Source of the DNA: Rhodocollybia butyracea
Lineage: Eukaryota; Basidiomycota; Agaricomycetes; Agaricales; Omphalotaceae
Reading direction: 5' to 3'
Length of the DNA stretch: 64,000 bases
NCBI GenBank assembly: GCA_015501585.1
Contig: JADNRY010000098.1
Location: 144,618 to 208,617 of the forward strand
Under the pieces are notes generated by a model that worked only from the letters and a program-made list of their open reading frames with translations, was not told the DNA's origin and did no database searches. A program made the position numbers and the translations under genes. Every line of letters starts with the position of its first letter. The first letter of the stretch is position 1. Below are positions 32,640 to 44,458 of the stretch, in pieces.

Positions 32640-33177
32640 CATTATTAATGCTCAACCACTTGTTGAATTGCAGCTGTTTTCCCCCATCCCCATCCCCCCG
32701 GCCCCCTGCTTGTGAGGATAGTTCTTGGATTCAGCGCGCCGGGCTTGCATGTGGTGACGTGGTCGGCGGCCAACGTTATGAAATGTTGGGGGAAGAGGCG
32801 GTGAGCTTCTTTTTGCTTGTATGCTTCTTATTGCTCTTAAGAACAATTTCTTAATGAATCGTTCTTAAGAAGCAAGTAAGATTTTTTCCTTAATGAATAT
32901 TTGCGCACAGGGGAATGACTTGTTAACAGCATTGATCTTAAGGAAATTTCTTAAGAATTAAAGAAATAAGTAAAGGATGTTCAGAAATAAAGTATCTTAA
33001 GAAATATTTGGTGTGAGGAAATACTACAGGCGACATTAAATACTTAAAGCATGACTTAAAGAATACTTAAAGAATACTTATAGGTTTTCTTAAAGTATAT
33101 GATCATAAATAATGTTTATTCTTTAAGAACAATTGCATCCCACTGTACCTGAGTCAGCGCTCCACCACATCATCATC

Positions 33178-34442
33178 ATGGGCATTTATTCGCTAGTCAA
33201 ATGCGCCATATTTCCTCAAAGCATGCACACACTTGCAGAGACCTTCCATGCACCAATCTGGAAAATTCCAAACGAGCTTATGCTGCTTATCTTCCAAATA
33301 CTCTGCCATTGCTATGAACTAAGTAAGACAATTCTCGCAAAGGGGCAACCAACCCCATTGCCACTGCTACTGAGCGCAGTCTGCTCTAATTGGCGCCACA
33401 TAATGCTCGACAATCCTAATCTATGGTCCATCATTCCCGTTGCGTTCATGTAATCCAAAAACAAGTCCAACGGTCGTGCCATCCGTATCTTTCTTGAACG
33501 ATCAAAAGCAGTTCCGTTGACAATCCTTTTGCAACTATCATCTTCATGTTCCAAAAAGGCCATCCGCCAGAGAGCCTTTCAGGCTCTCATCCATGAGGCC
33601 CCCGATGGAAACTGCTCCACCTTGCAGGTGATTTCCGGATTCTTAGAATTGATCACCCCATGCGCATAGTTGAATCATTACCGAAACTTGAAGCCCTCAC
33701 TTTATGCAACAGGGTAGTTCGCGAATCACTTTCAAACTTTCAATTTGTACCCATGCCGAGTCTCCACCGTGTCATCATCGTGACTTTACGGTCACCAATT
33801 GATCTCCAGTCAAATCTCCCATGGACACAGCTCACCAGATTGCGCCTCCACGGATTTCACAATGTCCCAGCGTTGGTACAGCTCTGTCCCAAATTGACAG
33901 TGCTAAGTCTCATCTTGGATTCCGAATTGGGGGAGGCCCTTCCACGTTATCCAGTGGTCATCCGTCACAGCCATCTGAAGGTTCTATCATTGTGGTTAAC
34001 GACGGATTCCGATATGCTACAAGTGCTGGAAAATGTTTTGGACGTGCTTGATTTACCCTCTTTGGATACCTTGCTTGTGCGGTGTTACGAAAGGCCGCCG
34101 GTTTCCCCTTGCATCGCTGCTCTAGTTATCGTGGACGAATTCATCCAAAGTTCATCGTGCACCCTAACGAAATTTTCTATCTACGATGTTGATGTTCTTG
34201 ATTTTAGTATCTTCATGGCCTTTCTCAAAATACTCCACCACAACCCTTCCATTACTCGCCTCATCATTCTCGATCCGTCAAGAAGGTCAAAAGCTCAAGA
34301 TGTCGTTGACCTCTTAAGACAACCTAGTTTGAGTACCAATCCTCTACCCATCCTACAAGCACTAGATTTTTGGACATGGAAAGAAGGATGCGATAAGCTG
34401 CAGGTGGAAACAATCGGGTTTAGACCATTGGTTCCCTGGTAG
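33178..34442 (+). pseudogene. F-box protein pseudogene, copy 1
   Basis: An F-box (APIWKIPNELMLLIFQ, then LSAVCSNWRHIMLDNPNLWSII) is followed by a Leu-rich repeat-like region ending PNLQ-type ALDFWTWKEGCDKLQVE. A TAA near 33450 interrupts the frame where copy 3 reads on, and a one-base loss near 33602 (GAGGCCCCCGATGG) shifts it. From 33660 to 34442 the frame is open for 260 codons. This is one of four related copies in the window, all broken. Confidence 0.75.
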
Positions 34443-34816
34443 TATAGTTGTTGATTTATTCGTGCCCACACTCATGCAATTTCAATAGATCAGTACAATG
34501 GACTTGTGCGCCTCGAGTTAACGATGGCTTAGTAGCTGTGAAAACCAGAAAATGTTTTGTATATATAGTACATTTTCTTGCACAACTTAGACTTGGTAGT
34601 TCGCAGTAATTTTTTATAGCGAGCAGACGGCCGCTCAAATTCAAGGGTGACTGACCGACCATCGTACTGATAGCGGTGACAGCTCACTATCTTGATGGGA
34701 TTTTGTCGCCCAAATCGTTGTGCTTTGAATACCAGTTGACTGAACGGGCGGGCAAAGTGTGCACCTCCGATTACCCACCTACATTGATTACTAGGGCGTA
34801 TAACTTGTAGCTCCTT
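34443..34816. other. intergenic
   Basis: 3' flank of F-box copy 1, with short repeats shared with the flanks of the other F-box copies (for example the stretch around AAAACATTTTTGG). Confidence 0.4.
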
Positions 34817-34966
34817 TCCTTCGCAACGGTGGTACTGTCACCCGGGGTTTCGTTGCCTTCTCTGAGCTCCTCTTCATCTCTTAGCCCTAAAGGCATCCGC
34901 GGCTGCCTTCCTCAGCTGATCCTCATCTCCCCTCCGAATCTCCTTGTGCTTGATCATGAAGAGCCG
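34817..34966 (-). pseudogene. 3' fragment of the MFS transporter gene
   Basis: On the minus strand this reads FMIKHKE, then GDEDQLRKAAADAFRA, matching the cytoplasmic tail of the transporter at 36.7-39.1 kb. Nothing of the membrane core is present. Confidence 0.7.
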
Positions 34967-35209
34967 CATAAGGGCCGAAATCTTACAGCTCTGCGAAAAT
35001 TCGTTGATTGAAGACTATACCGCAATGCTACTTTCCTAATGGATACAGATATCGCAAGAGACCGGCGAACATATCTTGACGATGAGCACAATGACACCCC
35101 TTCAGTTAATATTCTCCATTGTCTTACCTTGTGCCACGTCCTATTAGTCGATGAAACCGAGGTTATGAATTCACACCACAACTCTACGGCAAGGAGTGGG
35201 TCTGAGTCG

Positions 35210-35335
35210 CTAGTTGTACCACGACTGTTATAGCTGAATCACCGTTCTTGTTCTGTTAAGGATTTTGGTGACTCTGGTAACGAGAGAGTGGAGTTCTCCA
35301 TCTATCCAAAGCCTGGTGTTTCTAAAGGGTTGCTT
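35210..35335 (+). pseudogene. second 3' fragment of a Kre9/Knh1-like gene
   Basis: Contains the intron end and last exon start (TTTTGGTGACTCTGGTAACG). It lies just before the intact Pam17 gene, as the 30.15 kb fragment lies before the Pam17 pseudogene. The two were therefore duplicated as one module. Confidence 0.6.
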
Positions 35336-35379
35336 CGATGCATTAAGAGCATAACTGGATTAGTACATGATGTATTCTA

Positions 35380-36402
35380 CTAAGCTTCGTCGAAAACGAC
35401 CTTTCGACGGTATTTGTTTTGATCACGGAGCCACTGCGGGTTGTAATTAGAGAAGAAAAGAAAGCGTAAACCAAACGAGAACGCACCTTTCGGTATTCGT
35501 GCAAAGAGCCGATTTTTTCACCTAGGAACGATTAGCCCCGGATATTGGATCAGGATAAGAGACTCACCGTAATAGTCTGGGACAGGACTTGTCGGACTCT
35601 GTAGCGTCACATCTACGCGATTCTTCGCTATCCTCTCGTAGAACTCCTTGTCCTTTTTGTCAATCAAACTACCATATTTTTTCGTCGAAGGGAGAAGACG
35701 CCATAGCGCAGCACCAAGACTCGGGCCAACCACATAGCCAGCGCCCATACATGCCGCCGTGCAGATTCCGTAGAACATGAACGGGTCGATTCCCTGAGGA
35801 AAGAGTACGTCCGTCAGTGACGGTGGAATCATTAATTCTAGAACACGCACGAAGATGGGTTTCATTGGATCCGTGTCCAAACTTCCAAAGTATGCAGCTC
35901 CACCTGCGAGACCTAGTATAGAACAGGGCACAGCGGCAAACTAGAAAAGCTTCAGTCTGGGTGCTCAATTTGGTTATTTTTCCGAGCTCACATTCTGCCA
36001 TATTCGTTTACTTCGGCGAATAGTCAGATACTGTGGCCATGTCAAGGTTTCCTTCCCATGCCTGGTAGTAGTTGACTGCGAGACACCAGGTTTTATTCCT
36101 GAAGACGCGAGAGGTTTCCCAGTGTTTGACGACTGTAAGACGGACGGCTCTGCTGGTTCAGACCCTGCGTTCACAGTTGACGGTGATTTCGAAGATTTTA
36201 TTCCCGAGGCCGATGATGCGTTGTTAAAAGAAGATTGCGCGGTTGGCTCTGTCCCGGTTTTTTTGGCCTTTGTCGACTTTAATCGAAGAGCGGTTGTTCG
36301 TCCTGTATTTGTGAAAATTACAGAGGATGACCGGAAAATTTGACGGGAGATATTCGCTTTGAAAGAAGAGCGAAGAGACGGTATGAAAAAGGTAGCCTGC
36401 AT
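35380..36402 (-). CDS. PAM17: mitochondrial import motor subunit Pam17
   Basis: Five exons (36402-35992, 35940-35851, 35793-35568, 35521-35487, 35433-35380) give 271 residues. The N-terminus is rich in Arg, Ser and hydroxylated residues without acidic ones, as in a matrix-targeting presequence. After LTWPQYLTIRRSKRIWQN come two membrane segments (AAVPCSILGLAGGAAYFG and FYGICTAACMGAGYVVG). The conserved tail is [41 protein letters not shown], split over three exons. Pam17 sits in the inner membrane and organises the Tim44/Pam16-Pam18 import motor at the TIM23 channel. This is the only intact copy here. One pseudogene and one short relic flank it, so it is presumably the essential functional gene inside a decaying region. 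Confidence 0.9.
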
Positions 36403-36689
36403 ACTGCAACTTGAACAGCGCAAAGCAGAGGATGGAAAGATCACGTGTTGGATATCGAATTCATCTCTCATAATATTATTATATCAGTGGCAACTACTCG
36501 ATCGCGATACTACTAAGACTAGTCGGCATAATCACTCACGAGTCTGATCTTGATACAGCAGCAGCTTGGATACAGAGTCCAGGCGTATGGAGGCAATGCA
36601 CACATTGAACGGCCAGTATCCGAATATGACGTGAAATTGCTTGACCAATGAAGAGATTATAAGGGCGCAGAGTTTGTTTTCGAACATTA
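36403..36689. promoter_or_regulatory. shared divergent intergenic region (Pam17 / MFS transporter)
   Basis: The start codons of Pam17 (minus) and the transporter (plus) are only 287 bp apart, so both promoters must lie here. No TATA box or repeated motif is evident. Confidence 0.4.
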
Positions 36690-39073
36690 ATGGCTTCCAC
36701 AGGCGTCAAAAGCTCTGCAAATGTACCATATAGCCCTCCCAACGAAATCCAGGCTCTACGACGCGAAAAGACTCAACAACCCGCACTTGAACTGACCGAC
36801 CAAACTAACCTCCTGCCATTCCGACGAATAGTTATCGTGTTTCTTGCCTTGTCTCTATGCTCCCTGGTTACATCTCTGGACTCTCTGATCATTTCGGGCT
36901 CCCTGTCTACAGTGTCTGCGGTCTTCAGCGCAGGCTCTACTGCCGCATGGGTTCCAGCAGGTAAAGCAATCATCGCAGCAAAAAAATATCCCGCTAACAA
37001 GTCAAACAAGCGTACCTTATCTCCTCGACATCTTCACAGCCCCTACTAGGAAGGCTCAGTGACATCTTTGGGCGCAGAGCCACTTTACTTCTCACAATGA
37101 CAATCTATATTATCGGGAACCTTGCTGCGGGCTTCTCGAACTCCATTACACAACTGATTATCTGCAGAGGGATTGCTGACGCCGGTGGAGGCGGAATAAC
37201 CAGCATGTTGCAAATCATCATATCAGACGTGGTTCCCTTGAGGGAAAGGTGAGCGGGTTAACTGACGTGATAACTCATATGTAATTCTGGTTTGCAGAGG
37301 AAAATATGTCGGTATCGCAGCTGGTGTTATTGCACTAGGTTATGTCCTTGGACCCATTTTGGGAGGAGTCCTCGCCGAGACCAATTGGAGAGTGAGTTGA
37401 ACGATCATATAAAATTCGCTCCGTAGCCTTATTTCGGCCTCTTCTAGTGGTCCTTCTGAGTAACACTCCCAGTAGCGTTTATTGCCACCATAATGGCTAT
37501 AATATTTACTCCGCATAAGCCAACTACGGGCGGAATGCTGCAGTGCGTCCTATATCTCTCCTCTCATTACGCTTATATTGAATCAGTATAGGAAAATAAA
37601 AATGGTTGACTACATTGGTATGGTTCTAACGCTCGGAGGAAGCGTGCTTATTATGCTTCCTCTCATTTGGGTGAGTGCCAACGTTAGATCTGGATAGCAG
37701 AAAAGTGCTGCTGAAGGGCGGGGTCACCTTCCCTTGGAACTCACCGATTGTTCTGGCACCATTATGTTGCGGTATCTTCGTGGTAGTGCTTTTCTTTTGG
37801 GAATGGAAGGGGGCGAGACTCCCTATTGTTCCAAGTGAGATTTTCCGCGACCCACTCTGTTGGAAGCGACTGATTTCCGAGTTGTAGTGCACATTTTCAA
37901 GCATATGACTGTAACAGGAGTCTATATCTGTATGTTCGCAAAGTAAGCCATACTCCACTCTACTAGTTGTACACGGCGCTTGATCATACGCAGCGTTGTA
38001 TTACCTTCCCCAGTTTTTTCAAGTAGCACTAGGTTATTCGCCTACACGTTCGGGTCGGTTATTACTTCCTTGTTTAGCTTTCTTTCAGAACTAAGAACTT
38101 TCCTCATGCTACGTTCGTCATTCCAGTTGTCATTAGTCAAGTGTTTTCGAGCTTGTTGGCGGTAAACCTGGTTTCTAGCTGTCAAGATTTCTCATACTCA
38201 TTTGCTTCACAACTAGGGCTTTTCCGTCAGTCATACTGGAAAGTATCGGACTGTTGTATACAGTGGCTTCGCTCTTTCGGCTATTGGATCTGGATGTATC
38301 TCCATCTTCACGGCCGATACTTCTAAAGCCGTAATGGTAGTCTTGATGCTTATAACCGGAATCGGAAATGGAATGGTGAGGCTTTGTTGTTCGGAGGAAA
38401 CCTATTGAACGCTGACCCATGTATGAGACTATGCAAACCACGACAGTAGCTGCGCAAGCCAGTGTAGCAAGGAAAGATATGTCGGTCGTAACCGCTGTAC
38501 GGAACGTGAGCCGTTGCTTGAATTGTATACTATGTATATACTGATGCTTCCCTCGAGTTTATTCGTATGCTTGGAGGGGCTATTGCTGTGCCCGTCGCTT
38601 CCTCGTTACTGTAAGCCTCCTTGTGTTGGAAACCATATCATACGTTGACAAATTTTCACTATAGAAATAACGCCATGCGTAAATCCATGGTCGAGCTCCG
38701 CCTCCCCTCCTCGACAATCACTAGCATCATCGATAACCCGGCGTTCCTTATCAGTTCTTCGGCAACGACTAGCCTTCATATCTCTTCTTCTCAGGCAACG
38801 TATGTTCTCTCCCAAGGGTATACGAAAGGTTTCCGAGATATTTTCCTCTTGAATGCAGCGATGTCAACACTCGCGACGGTTGTTAGCGTTTTCATGATCA
38901 AGCACAAGGAGCTTCTGAGGGGAGATGAGGATCATTTGAGGAAGGCGGCTGCGGATGCCTTTAGGGCTAAGCCTGAGGGTGCTAGAGACGAGGAAGAGCT
39001 CGGAGGAGGCAAGAAAATCCCGGGTGATAATCCCACCGTTGCGAATGAACAGGGAGAAACAAGATCAGACTGA
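36690..39073 (+). pseudogene. MFS drug:H+ antiporter (DHA2 type), nonsense-mutated
   Basis: About a dozen short exons can be joined. The path starts TNLLPFRRIVIVFLALSLCSLVTSLDSLIISGSL. It continues with YLISSTSSQPLLGRLSDIFGRRATLL (the signature loop between helices 2 and 3), then GVIALGYVLGPILGG, then VTGVYICMF, LYYLPQFFQVALGYSP, SHTGKYRTVVYSGFAL and a long polar C-terminus. This is the 14-helix drug efflux topology. In exon 4, where the family has TRP in WSFW, the codon is TGA (37457-37459). A second problem lies near 37980, where the splice phases do not match. Both would truncate the protein inside the membrane core. Splice signals are otherwise preserved. Confidence 0.75.
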
Positions 39074-39379
39074 CCCAGGATGTTATAGGAGGGATTCTGG
39101 TCAGAGCAGGAAAGGAGTGACAAGTTAATGCATAGTAATCGATGTAAATGGGTAGCGCCTGGTCAGTCAACTGTATTTCAATGAGTGTGCGGAGCACAAC
39201 GATTTGAGTGGCAAAATCCCCGTATCAACAATTGTAAGCCTGTAGTATGTACCATTACTACCATGTGGAAAACATTTTTGGCTACTACTAAGCCATACTT
39301 AACTCCAGATGCGCAAGTCCATTGTACTACACAACTTGAAGAACCAAAATCTATTCAAATTCAATGAGTATGGGCACGA

Positions 39380-41000
39380 ATAAAAGAAACTACAACTATA
39401 CTACCACTGGACGGTAGCCAACGGTATAAACCCGATTGTTTCCACCTGCAGCTCATCAATGTCTTATTTAATTGTCCAAAACTCTACTGTTTGCAGGTTG
39501 GGCAGCAGGTTTTCCGTTGAATCAAAGTATCGTAAAAGGTCAAAAACATCTTGGGCTTTTGAACTTCTCGATGGATCAAATATGGTGAGGTGGGTAATGG
39601 ATGGGTTGTGGCGAAGGATTGTAGAGAATTCAGCCAAGATAAATGGTTCAAGAAAAACGTAAGCATCCTGAAGGTCAAATTCCGTTAGAGTGCACGATGA
39701 TCTTAAAATGAATCTGTCCACAATCGCTAAAGCAGCACTGAAACTGGAAACGGGTGGGATTTCAAAAACACTTGACACGCAAAGAATCCAAAGAGGGGAA
39801 ATCAAGCAAGCCCAAAACATTTTCCAGCACTTGTGTCATACCAGGATCCATCGTCAACCACAATGATAGAAACTTCACATGGTTGTGGCGCATGGCCACT
39901 GAATAAAGAGGAAGTAGAGCTCTTCAGCAACGCATCCCAAAACAGCTCCACATCCCAAAATACTCATATCGGCTCCCAAATCTGCATGCTCCGCAAACAG
40001 TGCTCCACCGTATGGCCAGAGCTGGCTCGTATAAACATGACCAGTGTAACTACTATTTGTGGGCTTCGAAGAACCCAATGCTCTCTTTTTTGCACAATAT
40101 CATCATAGTTTGCATTGTTACTTCTTTTAATCGTCTTAGGACCAGAAGGGCCTTGAGGGACACCGGCAAAAGACAGCAAAAGACCTGGTCAGAAGCGGAG
40201 CGGTAACTACTTAGGGTTAACACGGCCGGTGGGGTCACTTCTGATAAGATTGCTGTCCCAAAACGTAACACTCAAATTTAAATTTGAAACCTTTTGGGAT
40301 GTGTTGCTGAAGAGCTCTAGTGCCTTGCCGAGTTCCGAATCTATGACGAGGGCTAGCTCTGCCAATTTGGGACAGAGCTGTACCAACGCTGGGACATTGT
40401 GAACTCCGTGAAGGAACAACATGGTGAGCTGTGTCCATGGGAGATTTGACTGAAGATCGATTGGCGATCGTAAAGTCACAATGAAGGCTTCGTGGAGACT
40501 CGGCATGGGCACAACTTGAAAGTTTGAAAGTGATTCGCGAACTACCCTATTTTCTAAAGTGAGGACTTCAAGTTTCGGTAACGATTCAACTATGCGCGTG
40601 GGGTGATCAATCCTAAGGATCCGGAAATCCCCGTAAGGCGGAGCAGTCTCCATCGGGGAGCTTCATGGACAAGAGCCTGAAAGGCTCGGTGGCGGATGAC
40701 CTTTCTGGAAGATGAAGATGGTAGCTGTAAAACGATCGTCAAAAGAGCCGATTTTGATCGTTCAAGAAAGATATGGATGGCACGACCGTTGGGCTTTTTG
40801 TTGCCTTTGTTGAATGCAACGGGGATAATGGACCATAGTGTAGGATGGTCGAGCATTATGTGGCGCCAGTTAGAGCAGACTGCGCTCAGCAGGAGTGGGA
40901 ATGGGGTTGGTTTTCCCCTTGCAAGAATCGTCTTGCTGAGGTTAGGCGGAGCCTGTTATCTGCCATCTTGAGCGTGTTGTTGCTGAAAAGACGCGTTTTG
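39380..41000 (-). pseudogene. F-box protein pseudogene, copy 2
   Basis: The F-box end (LDHPTLWSIIPVAFNKGN), the central repeats (PTRIVESLPKLEVLTLENRVVRES) and the C-terminus are all present but split over three frames. Between about 39945 and 40290 there is extra sequence, flanked by two copies of TTTTGGGATG(C/T)GTTGC. That points to an insertion or local duplication inside the gene. Confidence 0.7.
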
Positions 41001-41019
41001 CAAATGTCGGGCGACAACA

Positions 41020-41645
41020 AGTTAGTACAGATCAAGCGGCGTAAGACCGACTCGAGCTCGATTCGAGCTAGTACAGAGTAAGCGGTGTAAGACCGACTTT
41101 TCCAGAGGTTCTTTTGCCGGTCAACAGAGCTGAAAATTATTGGCTGGGTGAATCTCGTATGCGACAATGAGAAATGGTGATAAGGTGAGAGAAATCAATA
41201 AGCGCTAAACGCTTGTGCCAATTCTCACGTCTGCTATAAGCGCCTATTCACTTACTTGCTCTTCCAGGTTTCTTCTTCATCTCCTCGATATCAGTCCTCG
41301 ATCCACATCCTCAGGCTCTCTATGATTATCGACCACCTCCCGAGGTCCCTCTCTATGTCTCTCGGTGGACCCTGACGCGGACGCTTTCGAGCCTCTGGGT
41401 TGCGCGAGCCCAACGCGAGCCGGCTATCTAACAATCCCGATCCTCCCTCCCTCCCTATTAACCCTCCGAGAGACTTGGTTCCCGTTGCTGCTCCCCTCGA
41501 CCGCCTTAATTCTCTTTCCAAACCGTCAACTCGCTCGGGCAACACCCGAAGCTTGACCTCTCGCCTCAGCAAATTCAACTACACATTCATCTCGCCGTTC
41601 AATTTGTTTGTTGTAGATCGAGCGGATCCAGCGGTAGTTCGAGCT
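41020..41645. other. GC-richer island of unknown origin with a direct repeat
   Basis: A roughly 28 bp sequence (AGTACAGATCAAGCGGCG, then TAAGACCGAC) recurs 50 bp later with three changes. It is followed by a markedly GC-richer, Pro/Ser-coding-like stretch up to 41640. No frame is convincing. It could be the 5' part of a retroelement or a host gene fragment. It separates F-box copy 2 from a Pam17 relic. Confidence 0.35.
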
Positions 41646-41646
41646 T

Positions 41647-41860
41647 AACAAAGCTGATTTTTTCACCTAGGAACGATTCTGATTAGCCCCGGATGCTGGG
41701 GAGGAGAAGAGACTCACCGTAATAGTCCGGAACATGCCTGGTCGGACTCTGTACGTCACATTTACACGATTCTTTGTTTTCATACTCTTTGTCCTTTTTG
41801 TCAATCGAACTATCATTTCTTTTTGTTGAGAGGAGAAAACGCCATCAATCGAAGAAAATT
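41647..41860 (-). pseudogene. Pam17 relic
   Basis: Contains the intron after PDYYG and the preceding part of the exon, with small deletions (compare 35515-35705). No open frame is left. Confidence 0.65.
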
Positions 41861-42079
41861 ACTTGCAAAGGTTTTGCACTTTCACGGGAGTTCGTATCAT
41901 TTCGTCTGAAGTTGGGATTACCATCTAAACAAAAAATTGTCGCAGTCAATTGAGCGGGCTGAACCTCCTCAGATTGTCACCCATTGTAAGCCTGTACTAA
42001 ATGCAAAACATTTTTGGATGCTACTACTACTAAGCCATCGTTAACCCCAGTGCACAAGTGCACTGTACTATACAACTTC

Positions 42080-43410
42080 AGGGACCAGGATCTATTGAAA
42101 TTGAATGAGTATGGGCACGAATAAAAGAAACCACAACTATACTACCAGGGATGAACATGATTGTCTCCACCTGCACCTCATTGCAGTTTTTTTTCCATGT
42201 CCAAAAATCTAGTGCTTGTAGGTTGGGCAGAGGGTTGGCGCTCGAACCAGGTTGTCTTAAAAGGTCAACGACATCCTGAGCTTTTGAACTTCTTGACGGA
42301 TCGAATATGACGAGGCGCCTAATGGAAGGGTTGTGGTGGAGTATTGTGAGGAAGACCGTGAAGATATCGAGATTAAGGTTATAAAATATCGTAGATCGCA
42401 AATTCCGTTAGGGTGCACGATGATCTTTGGAGGAATTTGTCCACAGTAACCAGAGCGGCGATGCAAGGGGAAACCGGTGGTCTTTCGTAACACCGGACAA
42501 GTAAGGTATCCAAAGAGGGTAAATCAAGCACGTCCAAAACATTTTCCAGCACTTGTGGCATATCGGAATCCGTCGTCAACCACAACGATAGAACCTTCAG
42601 ATGGTTGAGGCAGATGGCCACTGGATAACGTGGAAGGGCCTCACCCAATTCGGAATCCAAGATGGGGCCTAGCGCTGTCAATTTGGGACAGAGCTGTACC
42701 ACCGCTGGGACATTGTGAGATCCGTGGAGGCGCAATCTGGTGAGTTGTGTCCATGGGAGATTTGACTGGAGATCAATTGGTGACCGTAAAGTCACGACGA
42801 TGACAAGGCGGGACTCGGCATGGGTACAACTCGGAAGTTTGAAAGCGATTCGGAAGCTTCCCTATTGTATAAAACGAGGGCTTCAAGGTTCGGTAATGAT
42901 TCAACCATGCACATGGGGTGATCAATCCTAAGGATCCGGAAATCGCCTACAAGGTGGAGCAGTTTCCATCGCGGGGCTTCACGGACGAGAGCCTGAAAGG
43001 CTGGGTGGCGGATGGTCTTTCTAGAAGGTGATGAAGATGATAGCCTGAGTTGTAAAAGGATCGTCAAAGGAGCTGCTTTTGATCGCTCAAGAAAGATACG
43101 GATAGCACGACCATTGGGCAAGTTTGTGCTGGGTTGGATGAACGCAACGGAGATGATGGTCCATAGTGTAGGATTGTCGAGCATTATGCAGCGCCAGTTA
43201 GAGCAGACCGCGCTCAGCAGCAGGGGCAATGGGGTTGGTTGCCCTTTGCAAGAATTGTCTTGCTGAGGTCATATTCATGGCAGAGTTTTGGAAGATAAGC
43301 AGCATAAGTTCGTTTGGAATTTTCCAGATTGGTGCATGGAAGGTCTCTCTGTGTGTGGTTTTTGGGAATATGTAGTACTTGACCAGCGAACGAAAGCACA
43401 TGGTGGCAGA
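42080..43410 (-). pseudogene. F-box protein pseudogene, copy 3
   Basis: The best preserved F-box copy: APIWKIPNELMLLIFQ, LSAVCSNWRCIMLDNPTLW, then LPNLEALVLYNREASESLSNF, then LRSPIDLQSNLPW and LRLHGSHNVPAVVQLCPKL. It still needs at least three frame changes (near 43250, 42790 and 42390). Confidence 0.7.
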
Positions 43411-43874
43411 AATGCAGTCACTCTTGCGGCTGAGCGCTGACTGCTCACTTCCAAGTCGAGTAGATCCCGTTGACCTACTACGACAACCAAGAGGAACTTA
43501 TTAGTGGAAAAGCAATAGCCGAAAGCCGAAGCTTTGAGACGTGACATCATTCTAACGGTTTCCGCGACGATACCTTGACGCCGTCCTCAGGCCTCATCCC
43601 GCTCAAGGTTAGTAGGAAACAAGAGCTCAAGTATAGATATCGAATGCACATACTGCATTCTTGATGTACAACATGCGTCTCTGTAGCATCATGTCTCGAA
43701 GCTAACGGTTACACAGAAATGAGACCCATACATAGCTTATGGCGCAAACGCCCCTATTTTCCCCACACGACTCCTACTCCTTACCACTTGTGACCTTACG
43801 TTCATCTCTATATAAGCCAAGTTTTCGAGCGAGTGTTCATTATCTGTTCTTTACCTTGTCGAGTCTTTTCTTCA
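43411..43874. other. intergenic
   Basis: No gene is recognised. A CTATATAAGCC TATA-like box near 43808 lies about 60 bp before the next putative start. Confidence 0.35.
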
Positions 43875-44458
43875 ATGTACTCTTGTAAGTTATCGTTTTG
43901 ATTACTGGTGCTTTTTCAGCTCCTATAAAATCGATTCCCCACTTTGCTTGCAGCAATTGGAATGTACCTCCTCGTAACGATTTTGACTCGCTTAAGCATG
44001 TGGATGAAACTCCTGGTCCTACGGTAAGTTAATTTCCTCTTGCGTTAACCTTGGGTCCAACTAAAGTTCAAACAACCACAGACCATTCTTCAACGTGCAC
44101 GAGGCAAGAGAGGGCGAAATTCCAGCTGACAAGGGGTAATTATCACTTTCATTATGAACTCTGCATGCGAGGCTGAACAAGTTTGTTTGATAGGCCAGGC
44201 TCAACGCCGCCGGAGAGTCAGTCTGCAGCCGAAGAGACAACCGCTCCTGAAACGGTCGAGAACGATTTCATGGTATCGATTCGGGTCGAGCTGGATCAGC
44301 TGAAGAGCAGGATGGAGGAAGAGTTCAAAAGGTCAAGGGACGTGGCGAGCGACTTCGAGATCCGAATTAGAAGGCTTGAAAGTCTCGAGGAGTGCCGAAA
44401 AACTGCCAGGGAGCAGAGCGTCAAGGATAACGTGGAAATTACAACGGGAGAAGCGTAG
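43875..44458 (+). CDS. putative small coiled-coil protein, frame uncertain
   Basis: A first exon of only ten bases (ATGTACTCTT) splices by good GT-AG signals to WNVPPRNDFDSLKHVDETPGPT and then to ILQRARGKRGR. A second open stretch (PGSTPPESQSAAEE, then an amphipathic region VSIRVELDQLKSRMEEEFKRS with heptad spacing) begins after a further intron ending near 44193. Joining the two requires an exon end I cannot place without a stop codon. It is therefore either one gene with an unseen splice or a recently broken one. The family is not recognised. Confidence 0.4.

Larger units (their letters stand above)
31412..33129. mobile_element. non-autonomous element with CTTAAG-rich ends
   Basis: The left end TTCTTAAAGAATCAAC with TTTATTTATGATCAT is matched in reverse complement by the right end near 33075-33129, over about 45 bp with few mismatches. 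Subterminal zones on both sides (31790-31990 and 32830-33060) are packed with CTTAAG and TTCTTAA motifs in both orientations. No transposase frame is visible in the 1.7 kb between. The interior holds a candidate solo LTR and a perfect hairpin. The superfamily is not determined. Confidence 0.55.
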
